Notes: a model not told the origin generated them from the letters alone. 51,337 nucleotides of DNA from an uncultured Collinsella sp. (GCA_900549745.1 URPJ01000016.1:1-51337), one strand, 5' to 3'; shown: positions 16,670 through 24,407, counted from the first letter of the stretch. A program made the numbers and translations.

Positions 16670-16732
16670 CATATGAACATGCGCTCATATAATTTACTTT
16701 CGATTATATGAGTGCATGTTCATATGTCAATG
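16670..16732 (-). promoter_or_regulatory. Consensus promoter overlapped by paired ArsR operators
   Basis: On the minus strand TTGACA (16730-16725) and TATAAT (16708-16703) are separated by 16 bases, both perfect consensus. Two 24-bp arms (16670-16693 and 16703-16726) mirror each other with one mismatch. Each contains ATATGA-n8-TCATAT, the SmtB/ArsR operator form. Repressor bound to the upstream arm would cover the promoter. Confidence 0.9.
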
Positions 16733-16740
16733 ACGTTCAG

Positions 16741-17076
16741 GTAATTCGTTGTACAAAATGATGGGGAATAGGTGACGAGATCCCGGACTGAGCGTTTTTT
16801 GATAGTCGATGCCAAGGTGGGTACCCTCGTGCCGTGCAAAAAATGGAGTATTCTGCAACTATAGGGGGTCCGCTAATTTATTGCAGGTCATATAATGCAG
16901 TTCAAGAGTTATCTTAGGGTGTTAATCCGATGAGTTCTTCCTCAAATGTTGCCTAACGCTCTCACGCAAGAGTGATTTCGCTTCACATTTGGATCCACTC
17001 GAGGGTGATAGACACCCGACCTTGCTGAATACTCGCAATTTTGCACATCGTTAGGGTACCCACCTTGTTAGCCGGC
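16741..17076. repeat. Non-coding, lower-GC region with 45-bp imperfect inverted repeats
   Basis: Arms at 16814-16858 and 17022-17066 agree at 34 of 45 positions: AAGGTGGGTACCCT, GTGCAAAA, GAGTATTC and GCAA are identical blocks separated by fully diverged spacers. The 163 bases between them hold a GGGTG/CACCC hairpin (17003-17017) and no convincing gene. It resembles a small non-autonomous mobile element or a structured RNA locus; no target-site duplication is evident. Confidence 0.55.
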
Positions 17077-18267
17077 CTAGTTTCCGGCACCGAAGACCTT
17101 GCCCTCGGGCGTGAGACTGCTTGTTTGGGCAAATGATGGGCTGTCGGATTCGACAGTCTGCATGTCATCGATTGCTGCAACTTCATTAATTGTCGGGTCA
17201 TCCAGCGTGATGCCTTCGAGTGTTGCTTTTTCGAGGTCGATTCGTTGACGCTCTTCGGAATCCTGGCGAAGCTGCTTCTGAATTCGCTTTTTCTCTTCTA
17301 TAAACCTTCTGAGCACAAACTGTCTCAGGTCCTCTTGCATGATTTGAAAGTCTTTTGGCAGACGCGAGGGGCGTACGCCCTCTTTCCGCTGGATTGCTTC
17401 CATGACCCTAACAAAAGAGCTGGCATGCATAAAGGAATAACGGCTGACGGTGATGATTCCGTATCCCATGGACGCAAGCGCATTCTTGCGCTCCTCATCG
17501 ATGGCGCGGTCTTCTTCCGCGTCATGATAAAAACCGTTGTATTCAATGTCTGTGCGAGATTTCTTTAGATATGCATCCATAAAGAACTTTTTGCGTCTCG
17601 TGAGATTCTTTGCGGCAGCGGTGACCTGCACCTCGTAATCGGTCTCAATTCCCTTAATACCAAGTCCTCCTTCGCTTTTAGGCAGCGTTAGCATCATGAC
17701 AAAGGCCGTTTCCATAGGAGACCGGCATCCGTCGCGCACACATTGGATCGCCTTTCGGGCAAGAGCCAGACCGTCGCATCTGGTAATGGAGTTAAAGAAC
17801 TGTTTTAGCCTCTCGGTCGAGGTGAGCGCGAAACGCTCGGTATAGGAGGTGGAAGAGTCGGTTCCAAGGGAATAAGCGCCGCACAGTTCAAAGTAGTACT
17901 CCACTAGTTCGCGAAAAGAAAGATAGGTGGCGGCCTGAAGTGCGCAAAGCTCAACGCCAACAATGAAGATGCCATCTTTGAGCTCTATAAAGCGTGAGTT
18001 CGAGAATCGTTTTGAAGAAACGTGGCATTGACAGTTCATTGCATAGCGCGCATTCCTGCGATCAAACACCATCACCTCGAGGGAATCATTTGCGTCGAGG
18101 GAAACATCATGTTTGGTGAGCCATTCTGCGGCTGCGTCAAGGAGCGTTCCGGTGGGACATGATCCGTAAATCGCGGCAGGGTTACAGGACTCGATGCCTT
18201 TCGCAGACACCGAATGCGCGGCCTGGTAGACCGCTTTTGCAGTGGTATGTGACAATACGATACTCAT
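17077..18267 (-). CDS. Solitary protein with C-terminal DUF559-like (PD-(D/E)XK) nuclease domain
   Basis: Not a named gene. The 396-residue protein has an N-terminal part beginning IVLSHTTA. The middle section HVSSKRF...FIELKDGIFIVGVELCALQAA resembles AbiEi-like substrate modules. A C-terminal nuclease-like domain spans about 185-275: SPMETA (Glu187), Asp231 in FMDAYL, DIEYNG (Glu242, with Asn where DUF559 has Asp), then DEERKNALASMGYGIITV. The last 90 residues are charged and probably disordered. GC is about half, well below the neighbours, which suggests transfer. No ribosome site is visible and a TATATA lies two bases before the ATG, so translation may be leaderless. Function (defence, DNA repair or other) is unknown. 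Confidence 0.6.
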   Translation of the reverse strand: MSIVLSHTTAKAVYQAAHSVSAKGIESCNPAAIYGSCPTGTLLDAAAEWLTKHDVSLDANDSLEVMVFDRRNARYAMNCQCHVSSKRFSNSRFIELKDGIFIVGVELCALQAATYLSFRELVEYYFELCGAYSLGTDSSTSYTERFALTSTERLKQFFNSITRCDGLALARKAIQCVRDGCRSPMETAFVMMLTLPKSEGGLGIKGIETDYEVQVTAAAKNLTRRKKFFMDAYLKKSRTDIEYNGFYHDAEEDRAIDEERKNALASMGYGIITVSRYSFMHASSFVRVMEAIQRKEGVRPSRLPKDFQIMQEDLRQFVLRRFIEEKKRIQKQLRQDSEERQRIDLEKATLEGITLDDPTINEVAAIDDMQTVESDSPSFAQTSSLTPEGKVFGAGN

Positions 18268-18548
18268 GGTATATATCGTGTCAGCTAATGCCGTGTTGAT
18301 GGCGCTGAGTGAAAAAGTCGTTTTAGAGGTCTAACCAAATGCTGTCCAAAAACTTGACGCAATTATGAGTTGGTATGCCCTAAATAAAAGTTTTCGCAGC
18401 TTAGCTATAGCATATAACTACTCAACTGCCGCACATTTGATAGTGATGCATCACCATCCGATAACGAATTACGTGTCGGGAATTGGCCGAAATCGTTCAA
18501 AATGAGGGTTCAGAATTTGTGATGGCAGATTTATTTGTGGAACGTAGG
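18268..18548. other. AT-rich intergenic region
   Basis: About 280 bases of low-GC DNA upstream of the nuclease-like gene. No open frame, tRNA or clear promoter pair is seen. TTGACG at 18353-18358 lacks a good -10 partner at normal spacing. It seems to belong to the same acquired patch as the adjacent gene. Confidence 0.4.
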
Positions 18549-18585
18549 GCGGCCTCGCTGCGGGGGGTTCCCGCTGCGAGGCCGC
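18549..18585 (-). terminator. GC-rich hairpin after the exonuclease gene
   Basis: GCGGCCTCGC (18549-18558) pairs perfectly with GCGAGGCCGC (18576-18585), with a further GCGGG/CCCGC inner stem. It lies 33 bases after the minus-strand exonuclease stop. There is no T tract on either side, so it may be a processing or pausing hairpin rather than a classical terminator. Confidence 0.5.
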
Positions 18586-18618
18586 TCGTGATCTACGCCG
18601 TGTTTGTCGTAGACGTTT

Positions 18619-19587
18619 CTACTTGGCAAATAGGTTCTTGAGGTTGAACTCGGCTTGGACGGTGCGGAGCATGAGGTCGGTGTCGTCCAGGCCCAGATGC
18701 TGCTCGTTGGCGTCGGCGGCGAGGGTTCCACGGCGGCGCGCCCAGTTCTCGAGCGCGGCGGGGGCGGATTCGCGGGGGAGCGAGCGGACGTCGGCATCCA
18801 GGCTGCGGCAGATCTGGCGCGAGTCGATGACGATAATCTTGCCGGCACGACGCGCCTCGGCGTAACCGTCCAGGTGAATCTTGAACCAGCTGTCCTCGAA
18901 CGCGGCGTTATGCGCCATGTACGGGTACTTCTTCATAAGCTTGAGCAGCTGCTTCTGCAGTCCCTTGTTCTCACGGAAGGGCGTTTTGCCGTCGATGTCG
19001 TCCCAAGTGATGTGGTGGATATTCGACAGCGGCACGTCCTCGCCGCGATAGATGTCGGGCAGGCCGCAGTAGTGTGCTTCGGCGTCATGCGGCACGGCGT
19101 CGCTGGTGAGCTCCATGATTTCCCAGCCCACGTTGATGATGTAGCCGCGCTCGGGCGCGCGACCGGTGGTTTCGATGTCGATGCCCAGCACCGTGCCTTG
19201 GATGGGCTTGCGAGCGTAGGCGACGCCGAGCGCGTCGCGGTCGCCGCGGATCTCGCGCATGACGGACGCGGCAGTGCGCTTTTGCATCTTGCCGATGGCG
19301 GCGCAGGTGTCGGCATCGGACAGGCCGCGCGAAAGCGTCGCGGGCGTCACGTTGCGCAGGCGTGCCTCGCCAATCTGGTCGCACAGGTCGCGGTTGCGGT
19401 CGGCCAGGTCGCGCACGGTGGCAAAGTCGAAGCCGGGGTCGCCCTCGGCGGTAAAGTACTCGGTCTCGAGCACCTTGAGGGCCTCTTCGCCCTTCTGGCG
19501 CTCGGACTCCATGGCGCCGTGATCGCCATAGATAAACATGGGGATAAACGGCTGACGCTCGTATTCGAGTGCTTGTGAAACGTTCAT
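18619..19587 (-). CDS. DEDDh 3'-5' exonuclease domain protein (DnaQ-like)
   Basis: A 322-residue protein with a C-terminal DnaQ-like exonuclease fold. Exo I is VLGIDIETTG, Exo II is around AHNAAFEDSWF, and Exo III is QHLGLDD (His and Asp five residues apart), giving all DEDDh metal ligands. The N-terminal 150 residues form a helical, charged region without a recognised domain, an uncommon addition. Substrate may be DNA or RNA; it is not the replicative epsilon subunit by length. AAGGAGC precedes the ATG at 19587. It is divergent from the metal exporter. Confidence 0.8.
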   Translation of the reverse strand: MNVSQALEYERQPFIPMFIYGDHGAMESERQKGEEALKVLETEYFTAEGDPGFDFATVRDLADRNRDLCDQIGEARLRNVTPATLSRGLSDADTCAAIGKMQKRTAASVMREIRGDRDALGVAYARKPIQGTVLGIDIETTGRAPERGYIINVGWEIMELTSDAVPHDAEAHYCGLPDIYRGEDVPLSNIHHITWDDIDGKTPFRENKGLQKQLLKLMKKYPYMAHNAAFEDSWFKIHLDGYAEARRAGKIIVIDSRQICRSLDADVRSLPRESAPAALENWARRRGTLAADANEQHLGLDDTDLMLRTVQAEFNLKNLFAK

Positions 19588-19680
19588 AGACTGCTCCTTG
19601 GACGGGCCGCGTCGCGCGGCTCGGTGGCATTGAGTTATGGCGAGATGATAGTTTACCATGGGCAACTATTGGCATCGCGC

Positions 19681-19726
19681 CTAGGACAACTACAATACCC
19701 TAGTTGACCGCTAGGACTTTTACAAT
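19681..19726 (+). promoter_or_regulatory. Direct repeats CTAGGAC-n3-TACAAT before the metal exporter
   Basis: CTAGGAC-AAC-TACAAT (19681-19696) and CTAGGAC-TTT-TACAAT (19711-19726) repeat exactly 30 bases apart, about three helical turns. TACAAT could serve as -10 and CTAGGAC as an activator or repressor site. TTGACC at 19704-19709 is too close to be the -35 of the second TACAAT. Confidence 0.45.
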
Positions 19727-19758
19727 GCTGCCGAAAGACACGAAAGGTTCCATCCGTC

Positions 19759-20841
19759 ATGGATTTGCTGATTGATATTCTGCTCGACGCCGGCAAGGAC
19801 ACGCTCTCGCTGGTGCCGTTTTTGTTGGTGACGTATCTGGCCCTCGAGACCTTGGAGCACGTCGCGGGCGACCGCGTTAACGGGGCCATCAAGCGCGCCG
19901 GCGCCGCGGGTCCCGTGGTTGGCTCGTTGCTGGGCATGGTGCCGCAGTGCGGCTTTTCGGCAATGGCGGCCACACTGTACGCCGGTCGCGTCGTGACGCT
20001 GGGCACCTTGGTGGCGGTGTTTCTCTCGACCTCCGACGAGATGCTGCCGCTGTTGCTCGCCGAGCAGGTACCCGTGCAGACCATGGCGATGTTGCTCGCC
20101 TCGAAGGCGCTGATCGCGCTGGTCACGGGCTTTATCGTGGATGCGGCTATCCGCGGCCTTCGTCGTAATGCCCGCGCGCATGCGGCGATTCGCCGTACCG
20201 TGCTGGGGACCGCTGCCAATCCGGCTCATGTGAACTGCGCGCACGACGACCATACCGGGGGCGACATCATTGATGAAGTGGCCGAGGCGGGAGTAAGTGC
20301 TGATCACATCCACGAGCTGTGCGAACGCGATCATTGCGGCTGTGACGAGGATGAGGACGAGCACGGGCACGACCACAGCCACGATCATGGTCACGCGGAC
20401 GAGCACGAGCGCCACCACGACCACAGCCACTCCCACGAGGGCGCGCCCATCGTGTCGATCATCCGCAGTGCGATCTCGCATACCGTGCAGGTGTCGGTAT
20501 TCATTTTCCTGGTGACGCTGATTCTGGTCGCCGTGCTCGAGACCTTTGGCGAGTCGGCGATCGAGCAGTTCCTGCGCGGCAACGAGATGCTTGCGGTCCT
20601 GGGCTCGGCACTCGTCGGCCTGATCCCCAACTGCTCGGCCAGCGTCGTCATCACGCAACTGTACCTGGAAGGCGCGCTGCAGCTGGCACCGATGCTCGCC
20701 GGCACGCTCATTTCCGCCGGCGTGGGCTACCTGGTGCTGTTCCGCACCAACCGCAGCGCCCGCGAAAACGCTGTGTTTCTGATCATGATGTATGTCATCG
20801 GCGCGGGCTGGGGCCTCATCCTATCCGCCTTCGGCCTCTAA
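19759..20841 (+). CDS. ArsP_2-family putative heavy-metal exporter with His-rich loop
   Basis: A 360-residue, roughly ten-segment membrane protein of the putative manganese/arsenic transporter group (Pfam ArsP_2). Two homologous halves carry the paired motifs GMVPQCGFSAMAATLYAGR and GLIPNCSASVVITQLYLEG, each with a Pro-x-Cys. Between them lies a cytoplasmic or external loop (about residues 160-235) packed with His, Asp and Glu (HGHDHSHDHGH and HHDHSHSH), typical of divalent-metal carriers. This suggests zinc, manganese or nickel rather than arsenic as cargo. AAAGG precedes the ATG. Direct repeats upstream may bind a regulator. A strong terminator follows. Confidence 0.8.
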   Translation: MDLLIDILLDAGKDTLSLVPFLLVTYLALETLEHVAGDRVNGAIKRAGAAGPVVGSLLGMVPQCGFSAMAATLYAGRVVTLGTLVAVFLSTSDEMLPLLLAEQVPVQTMAMLLASKALIALVTGFIVDAAIRGLRRNARAHAAIRRTVLGTAANPAHVNCAHDDHTGGDIIDEVAEAGVSADHIHELCERDHCGCDEDEDEHGHDHSHDHGHADEHERHHDHSHSHEGAPIVSIIRSAISHTVQVSVFIFLVTLILVAVLETFGESAIEQFLRGNEMLAVLGSALVGLIPNCSASVVITQLYLEGALQLAPMLAGTLISAGVGYLVLFRTNRSARENAVFLIMMYVIGAGWGLILSAFGL

Positions 20842-20855
20842 GTGGGCCTAACAAA

Positions 20856-20928
20856 ACGGGCTTCAAAATAGCCATGCTCGGCGCCTGCACAATGCGGCGA
20901 CGCATGGCATTTTGAAGCCCGTTTTTTG
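20856..20928. terminator. Bidirectional terminator
   Basis: ACGGGCTTCAAAAT plus CCATGC (20856-20877) pairs with GCATGG plus ATTTTGAAGCCCGT (20902-20922), then GTTTTTTG. On the other side AAAA supplies a T run for the minus strand, so it can serve both the exporter and the UPF0178 gene. Confidence 0.9.
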
Positions 20929-21007
20929 TTGAGCCATGGATTTTGAGCGTTCACACCGCCCAAAGCAAAAAGCAGATTTCCGGACATGTCCCAAAAATCT
21001 ACCTTGG

Positions 21008-21490
21008 TTAGTGCAGCAGCTCGGTGAGGTTGCGCTTAAAGCGGGCGCGGTCTTCGCTGGTGAAGGCTGCCGGCCCGCGGGTGCGACCGCCAGCGCGACG
21101 CACCTTCTTTTCCTCGTGACGAATAAACAGCTGCATGTCGATGGTTGCTTTGTCGTACACACGCCCGCGCACACCGATGGCGGCGGCATCGCGGCCGAGC
21201 ACCATGCTCGCCAGGCCAATGTCCTGCGTCACGACCACGTCGCCCGCCTGCAGGCGTTCGACAATGGCAAAGTCGGCGCTGTCGGCGCCCACGCTCACAT
21301 CGAGCGTCGTGACCCAAAATCCGCGTCGCGCGTGCTCAGCATCGCGCGGGTCGTCGCGGCGAATGTGCCGTTCTAGGTTTTGCGTGCTGTTGCCGGCGAT
21401 AACAACGGCGACGCCCGCCCGCCGCGCGCAGTCAATCGACTCGCGCGTGACCGGGCAGGCGTCTGCATCAATAAAGAGCGTTCGCGGCAT
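21008..21490 (-). CDS. UPF0178 (YaiI/YqxD) family protein
   Basis: A 160-residue member of the DUF188/UPF0178 family, a PIN-like fold of unknown function. Conserved blocks are LFIDADACPV at the N-terminus, VVIAGNS, DSADFAIVERLQAGDVVVTQDIGLA, and the basic tail GGRTRGPAAFTSEDRARFKRNL. The Asp residues in DADACP and TQDIG resemble a nuclease metal site, but activity has not been established for the family. The start abuts the stop of the upstream membrane-protein gene with no gap, so the two genes are coupled. Confidence 0.88.
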   Translation of the reverse strand: MPRTLFIDADACPVTRESIDCARRAGVAVVIAGNSTQNLERHIRRDDPRDAEHARRGFWVTTLDVSVGADSADFAIVERLQAGDVVVTQDIGLASMVLGRDAAAIGVRGRVYDKATIDMQLFIRHEEKKVRRAGGRTRGPAAFTSEDRARFKRNLTELLH

Positions 21491-22093
21491 CTAGTGCACC
21501 AGTTTGCCAAATTGAATAGCGCGAACAATCAGCGTTACGCCAAACACCAGCAGTGCGGCGCCGCTAAAGATGACGAGCATCTTGGCCGACCACAGCGGAT
21601 AGATAAACACGAACATGCCGGCGATGATGGAGAGCGCGCCGCTCAGGATGGCGAGGGCACGGTTGGACGAAAGCTCGGACTCCAGAATGGACATGACACC
21701 TTCGACGATCCAGCCAAAGCCGGCCACGATAACCACCATCGTGGTGAGCGTCGCGGTCGAGAAGGCCTGGTTGCGCAGGATTATGACGCCGCCCAAGATA
21801 ATGAGTAGGTTGGAGATGATGCTCGTCACGCGCCAGCCGGTGGGCAGCAGCGGCTCGAAAACAGCGGTAAACAGCCTGATCGCGGCCGTGATCACAAAGT
21901 AGAAGCCCAAGACGGTCGTTAGGAAGACGAGGGACTTGGCGGGCGCAAACAGCAGTGCGATGCCGGCGACGAGCGCCAAGACGCCCGTGATGGCGTAAAT
22001 CCAGCGCACGGCCTTGACGGCTTTGCCCGCCATGCTTTTCTCGTCAAATCCAAACTGGCTCGATTTTTGGTCATCGTTCTTAAAGATGCCCAT
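21491..22093 (-). CDS. HdeD/DUF308-family membrane protein
   Basis: A 200-residue integral membrane protein with six predicted helices arranged as three pairs, as in DUF308 (HdeD) proteins. The first 22 residues are a polar cytoplasmic tail. In enterics HdeD is linked to acid resistance at high cell density, but the role here is unknown. AAAGGAG precedes the ATG at 22093. UPF0178 follows immediately on the same transcript. Confidence 0.8.
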   Translation of the reverse strand: MGIFKNDDQKSSQFGFDEKSMAGKAVKAVRWIYAITGVLALVAGIALLFAPAKSLVFLTTVLGFYFVITAAIRLFTAVFEPLLPTGWRVTSIISNLLIILGGVIILRNQAFSTATLTTMVVIVAGFGWIVEGVMSILESELSSNRALAILSGALSIIAGMFVFIYPLWSAKMLVIFSGAALLVFGVTLIVRAIQFGKLVH

Positions 22094-22281
22094 AATGTCT
22101 CCTTTCCGTGCGGCGTAAGCCTTGATCGTTACAACCAGTATCGCCTAAAGGCGCTGGCGTATGGGTCGGAGAGGGCGAAACGTAACCCAAAGGCCCCGAA
22201 TTGTTTCCGTTGTTCCCCACGTTGCGATTTTCTATTCAACAGGTGTAGAACATTGCAGCCCTGTTCGTTATTGCCTACGTT

Positions 22282-22300
22282 TTAGGTTAGATTTTCCTAA
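22282..22300. promoter_or_regulatory. IdeR/DtxR-like iron box before the nitroreductase
   Basis: TTAGGTTAGATTTTCCTAA matches the 19-bp DtxR/IdeR consensus at 15 positions, including both outer TTAGG/CCTAA arms. It lies 29 bases before the ATG. A DtxR-family regulator is encoded at 13282-13671. Confidence 0.6.
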
Positions 22301-22328
22301 GGACAATTGGCTTGTATTGGGGGTCCCT

Positions 22329-23000
22329 ATGAACGAAGCAGTTCCCGAGGCGCCGTCGAGTGTCGAATCGATGGCAGAGCAGGGTTGCGAAAAGCTCGGC
22401 TTGGAAGCGTTTGATGCGCTGGTCCGTCGTGCCCGTACGTGCCGCCGTTTTGACGAGTCCATGCGCGTGCCGCGTGAGTTTTTGCTCGAGCTGGCAGAGC
22501 TGGCTCACCTGACTCCCTGCGGCGCCAATGCTCAGCGTCTGCGTTTTCATGTGGTGAGCGGTGCCGTGGATTGCGCGCGTGTATTTGATGAGCTTGCATG
22601 GGCCGGTGCGCTTAAGGATTGGCCGGGTCCTGCCGAGGGTGAGCGCCCGACCGGCTACATCGCGATTTTGGCTGAGCGCGCCGTTCCGGGCAAGCCAGCC
22701 GCTCCCATTACCGAGGTCGACACGGGCATTGCCGCGCAGACGATGATGCTCGCCGCCCGCAGCGCCACGCCCGAGGTGGCAGCCTGTATGTTCAAGGCCT
22801 TTACGCCCCGCGCGATCGATGCCATGGGGCTCGATAACGACAAATATGAGCTCAAGCTGATCATGGCGTTTGGCGTTCCGGCCGAGACTCAAGTTATCGA
22901 TGCGATCGATTCCAACCCCGACGGCTCTATTAATTACTGGCGTGACGAGGCGCAGGTGCACCACGTACCTAAGCGTTCGCTCGCTGACGTGCTGGTGTAG
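22329..23000 (+). CDS. Nitroreductase-family protein
   Basis: A 223-residue FMN-dependent oxidoreductase-like protein. RRARTCRRFDESMRVPRE and LAHLTPCGANAQRLRFHVV match the N-terminal FMN-binding segment (R-S-x-R and PS-x-N-x-Q positions, here TPCGANAQ). ITEVDTGIAAQTMMLAAR is the dimer and FMN helix. The C-terminal EAQVHHVPKRSL fits nitroreductases that act as single-domain redox enzymes. Substrate is unknown. The ribosome site is weak (GGGGG), and the ATG at 22329 is chosen because the protein family begins there. An iron-box-like site upstream suggests metal control. A Family A palindrome follows. Confidence 0.82.
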   Translation: MNEAVPEAPSSVESMAEQGCEKLGLEAFDALVRRARTCRRFDESMRVPREFLLELAELAHLTPCGANAQRLRFHVVSGAVDCARVFDELAWAGALKDWPGPAEGERPTGYIAILAERAVPGKPAAPITEVDTGIAAQTMMLAARSATPEVAACMFKAFTPRAIDAMGLDNDKYELKLIMAFGVPAETQVIDAIDSNPDGSINYWRDEAQVHHVPKRSLADVLV

Positions 23001-23032
23001 CTGAGCGTCATCGCGGCGTGATCAGACGGTAA

Positions 23033-23067
23033 ACCACCACAAAGGTGCCTGTCCCCTTTGTGGTGGT
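23033..23067. repeat. Family A palindrome, copy 2
   Basis: ACCACCACAAAGG (23033-23045) pairs perfectly with CCTTTGTGGTGGT (23055-23067). The loop is in GGTGCCTGTCCCC orientation, the reverse of copy 1. It lies between the nitroreductase and the first phosphatase, ending 15 bases before the GTG. Confidence 0.9.
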
Positions 23068-23082
23068 ACGAGGGGAGGGTGT

Positions 23083-23625
23083 GTGGCAGATCTGTATTTG
23101 GTGCGGCATGGGCAGACTGAGCTCAATGTGCAGAGCATTTTGCAGGGCTGGCACGATTCGTCGCTTACGGCGCGCGGGCGCGAGCAGGCGCTGACGGCGC
23201 GTACGGCGTTTGCGGCGCGTGGCGTGGCCTTTGATCATGTGTATTCCTCGCCGTTGGGCCGGGCGCGGCATACGGCCGAGCTTATCGTTGGCGAGGGCCG
23301 TTCCATAGAGCTGGTCGATGACCTGCGTGAGTGGCATTTTGGCTCGCTGGAGGGCGCATCAAATCGCGAGATGCCGCCGCAGCCCTGGGGTGATTATCCG
23401 GTTGCCTTTGGTGGCGAGTCGGAAAGTGAGCTTCAGTCGCGCATGGTCGCGGCGCTGTCCCGCATCATGGCCAGGCCGCAGCACGACTGCGTGCTGGCGG
23501 TTTCCCACGGCTCAGCCTGCCAGGAGTTTCTTGAGTATGTGACTGGCGAGGGGGAGCTACCCGACAACGGCGCCGTGCTTCATTTTGGCTATTGCGACGG
23601 GGCGTTTTCGCTCCTTGATTGGTAA
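23083..23625 (+). CDS. Histidine phosphatase family protein (phosphoglycerate mutase-like), first of a tandem pair
   Basis: A 180-residue branch-1 histidine phosphatase. The phosphorylated His is in LVRHGQTELN near the N-terminus. The second Arg is in SSPLGRARHTAE, the acid/base Glu in LREWHFGSLEG, and the second His in AVSHGSA. Length and lack of the mutase insertion point to a broad phosphomonoesterase rather than a glycolytic mutase. Translation starts at GTG 23083 behind AGGGGAGGG. The next gene is a paralogue 17 bases on, so this is a local duplication. Confidence 0.88.
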   Translation: MADLYLVRHGQTELNVQSILQGWHDSSLTARGREQALTARTAFAARGVAFDHVYSSPLGRARHTAELIVGEGRSIELVDDLREWHFGSLEGASNREMPPQPWGDYPVAFGGESESELQSRMVAALSRIMARPQHDCVLAVSHGSACQEFLEYVTGEGELPDNGAVLHFGYCDGAFSLLDW

Positions 23626-23642
23626 CGAACGAAAGGACCCCT

Positions 23643-24278
23643 ATGAATAAAGATCTGTATCTGGTCCGTCATGGACAGACGATATTCAACCTCAAGCGTA
23701 TCATTCAGGGGTGGAGTGACTCGCCGCTTACGCAGTTGGGCTGCGACCAGGCGGCGCGCGCCGGCATGTTTTTACGTGCGCGCGGCATTGAGCCCGATCA
23801 TGCCTACACCTCCACGCTTCATCGCACCGAGCAGACTATCGCCAACTTGTGGCCGGGCTTGGCGTACGAGCGCCTGGACGGCCTGCGTGAGTGGTTCTTT
23901 GGCGACTTTGAGGCCGAGCGCGTGGTGCTCATGCCCGAGCGCCCGTGGCGCGACTTCTATCGCCAGTTTGGCGGCGAGGGTCAGATGCAGGTGCGCGAGC
24001 GCATGGTGGCGACGTTGACCGAGCTTATGCAGCGTCCGGACCATACGTGCGTGCTCGCGGTAAGCCATGGCTCGGCCATCAAGGAGTTCATGGACCACGT
24101 GAAGGGTGCGGCGACCGACGAACGCGATCGTGTGCCGGGCAACTGCTCGGTGCTGCACTTTGCGTTTGACGACGAATCCGACACGTTTGAGCTGATTGAG
24201 ATTTTTACGCAGGAGGATTACGCACGCGAGCTGGGCCTTGAACCGCTTGTGGCTACTGCAGGTCCGCAGCGCGGATAA
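23643..24278 (+). CDS. Histidine phosphatase family protein, second of a tandem pair
   Basis: A 211-residue paralogue of the preceding gene with the same catalytic set: LVRHGQTIFN, STLHRTEQT, LREWFFGDFE and AVSHGSAIKE. It has a longer C-terminus (FELIEIFTQEDYARELGL) that probably forms an extra helix. AAAGGA precedes the ATG at 23643. An upstream in-frame GTG inside the first gene is less likely as the start. The two enzymes presumably share a transcript but have diverged enough to have different substrates. Confidence 0.88.
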   Translation: MNKDLYLVRHGQTIFNLKRIIQGWSDSPLTQLGCDQAARAGMFLRARGIEPDHAYTSTLHRTEQTIANLWPGLAYERLDGLREWFFGDFEAERVVLMPERPWRDFYRQFGGEGQMQVRERMVATLTELMQRPDHTCVLAVSHGSAIKEFMDHVKGAATDERDRVPGNCSVLHFAFDDESDTFELIEIFTQEDYARELGLEPLVATAGPQRG

Positions 24279-24325
24279 CGCGAGCGTGGCGGCTCGGGTC
24301 GCCGGCATAACTTCTCGACGCAAAA

Positions 24326-24369
24326 GGGGCGGAGATGCATGTACCTGCTGCATCTCCGCCCCCTGTTTG
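24326..24369. terminator. Bidirectional terminator between convergent genes
   Basis: GGGGCGGAGATGCA (24326-24339) pairs perfectly with TGCATCTCCGCCCC (24349-24362), with CTGTTTGTT after it and AAAA before it. It can end transcripts of the phosphatase pair and of the minus-strand DUF1015-like gene. Confidence 0.88.
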
Positions 24370-24407
24370 TTGAGCTGCCGATTTTTGTGCTGCGCGGTCT
24401 GGTCTTG

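Noticed and set aside
16983..17201. Short minus-strand frame ending in KVGTLTMCKIASIQQ
   Set aside because: It overlaps the end of the nuclease-like gene in another frame and has no ribosome site. The interesting part belongs to the inverted-repeat arm, reported as a finding instead.
19681..19726. Direct repeats considered as a CRISPR remnant
   Set aside because: Only two 16-base units with a 14-base gap and no cas genes; they lie in a promoter and are better read as regulatory sites.
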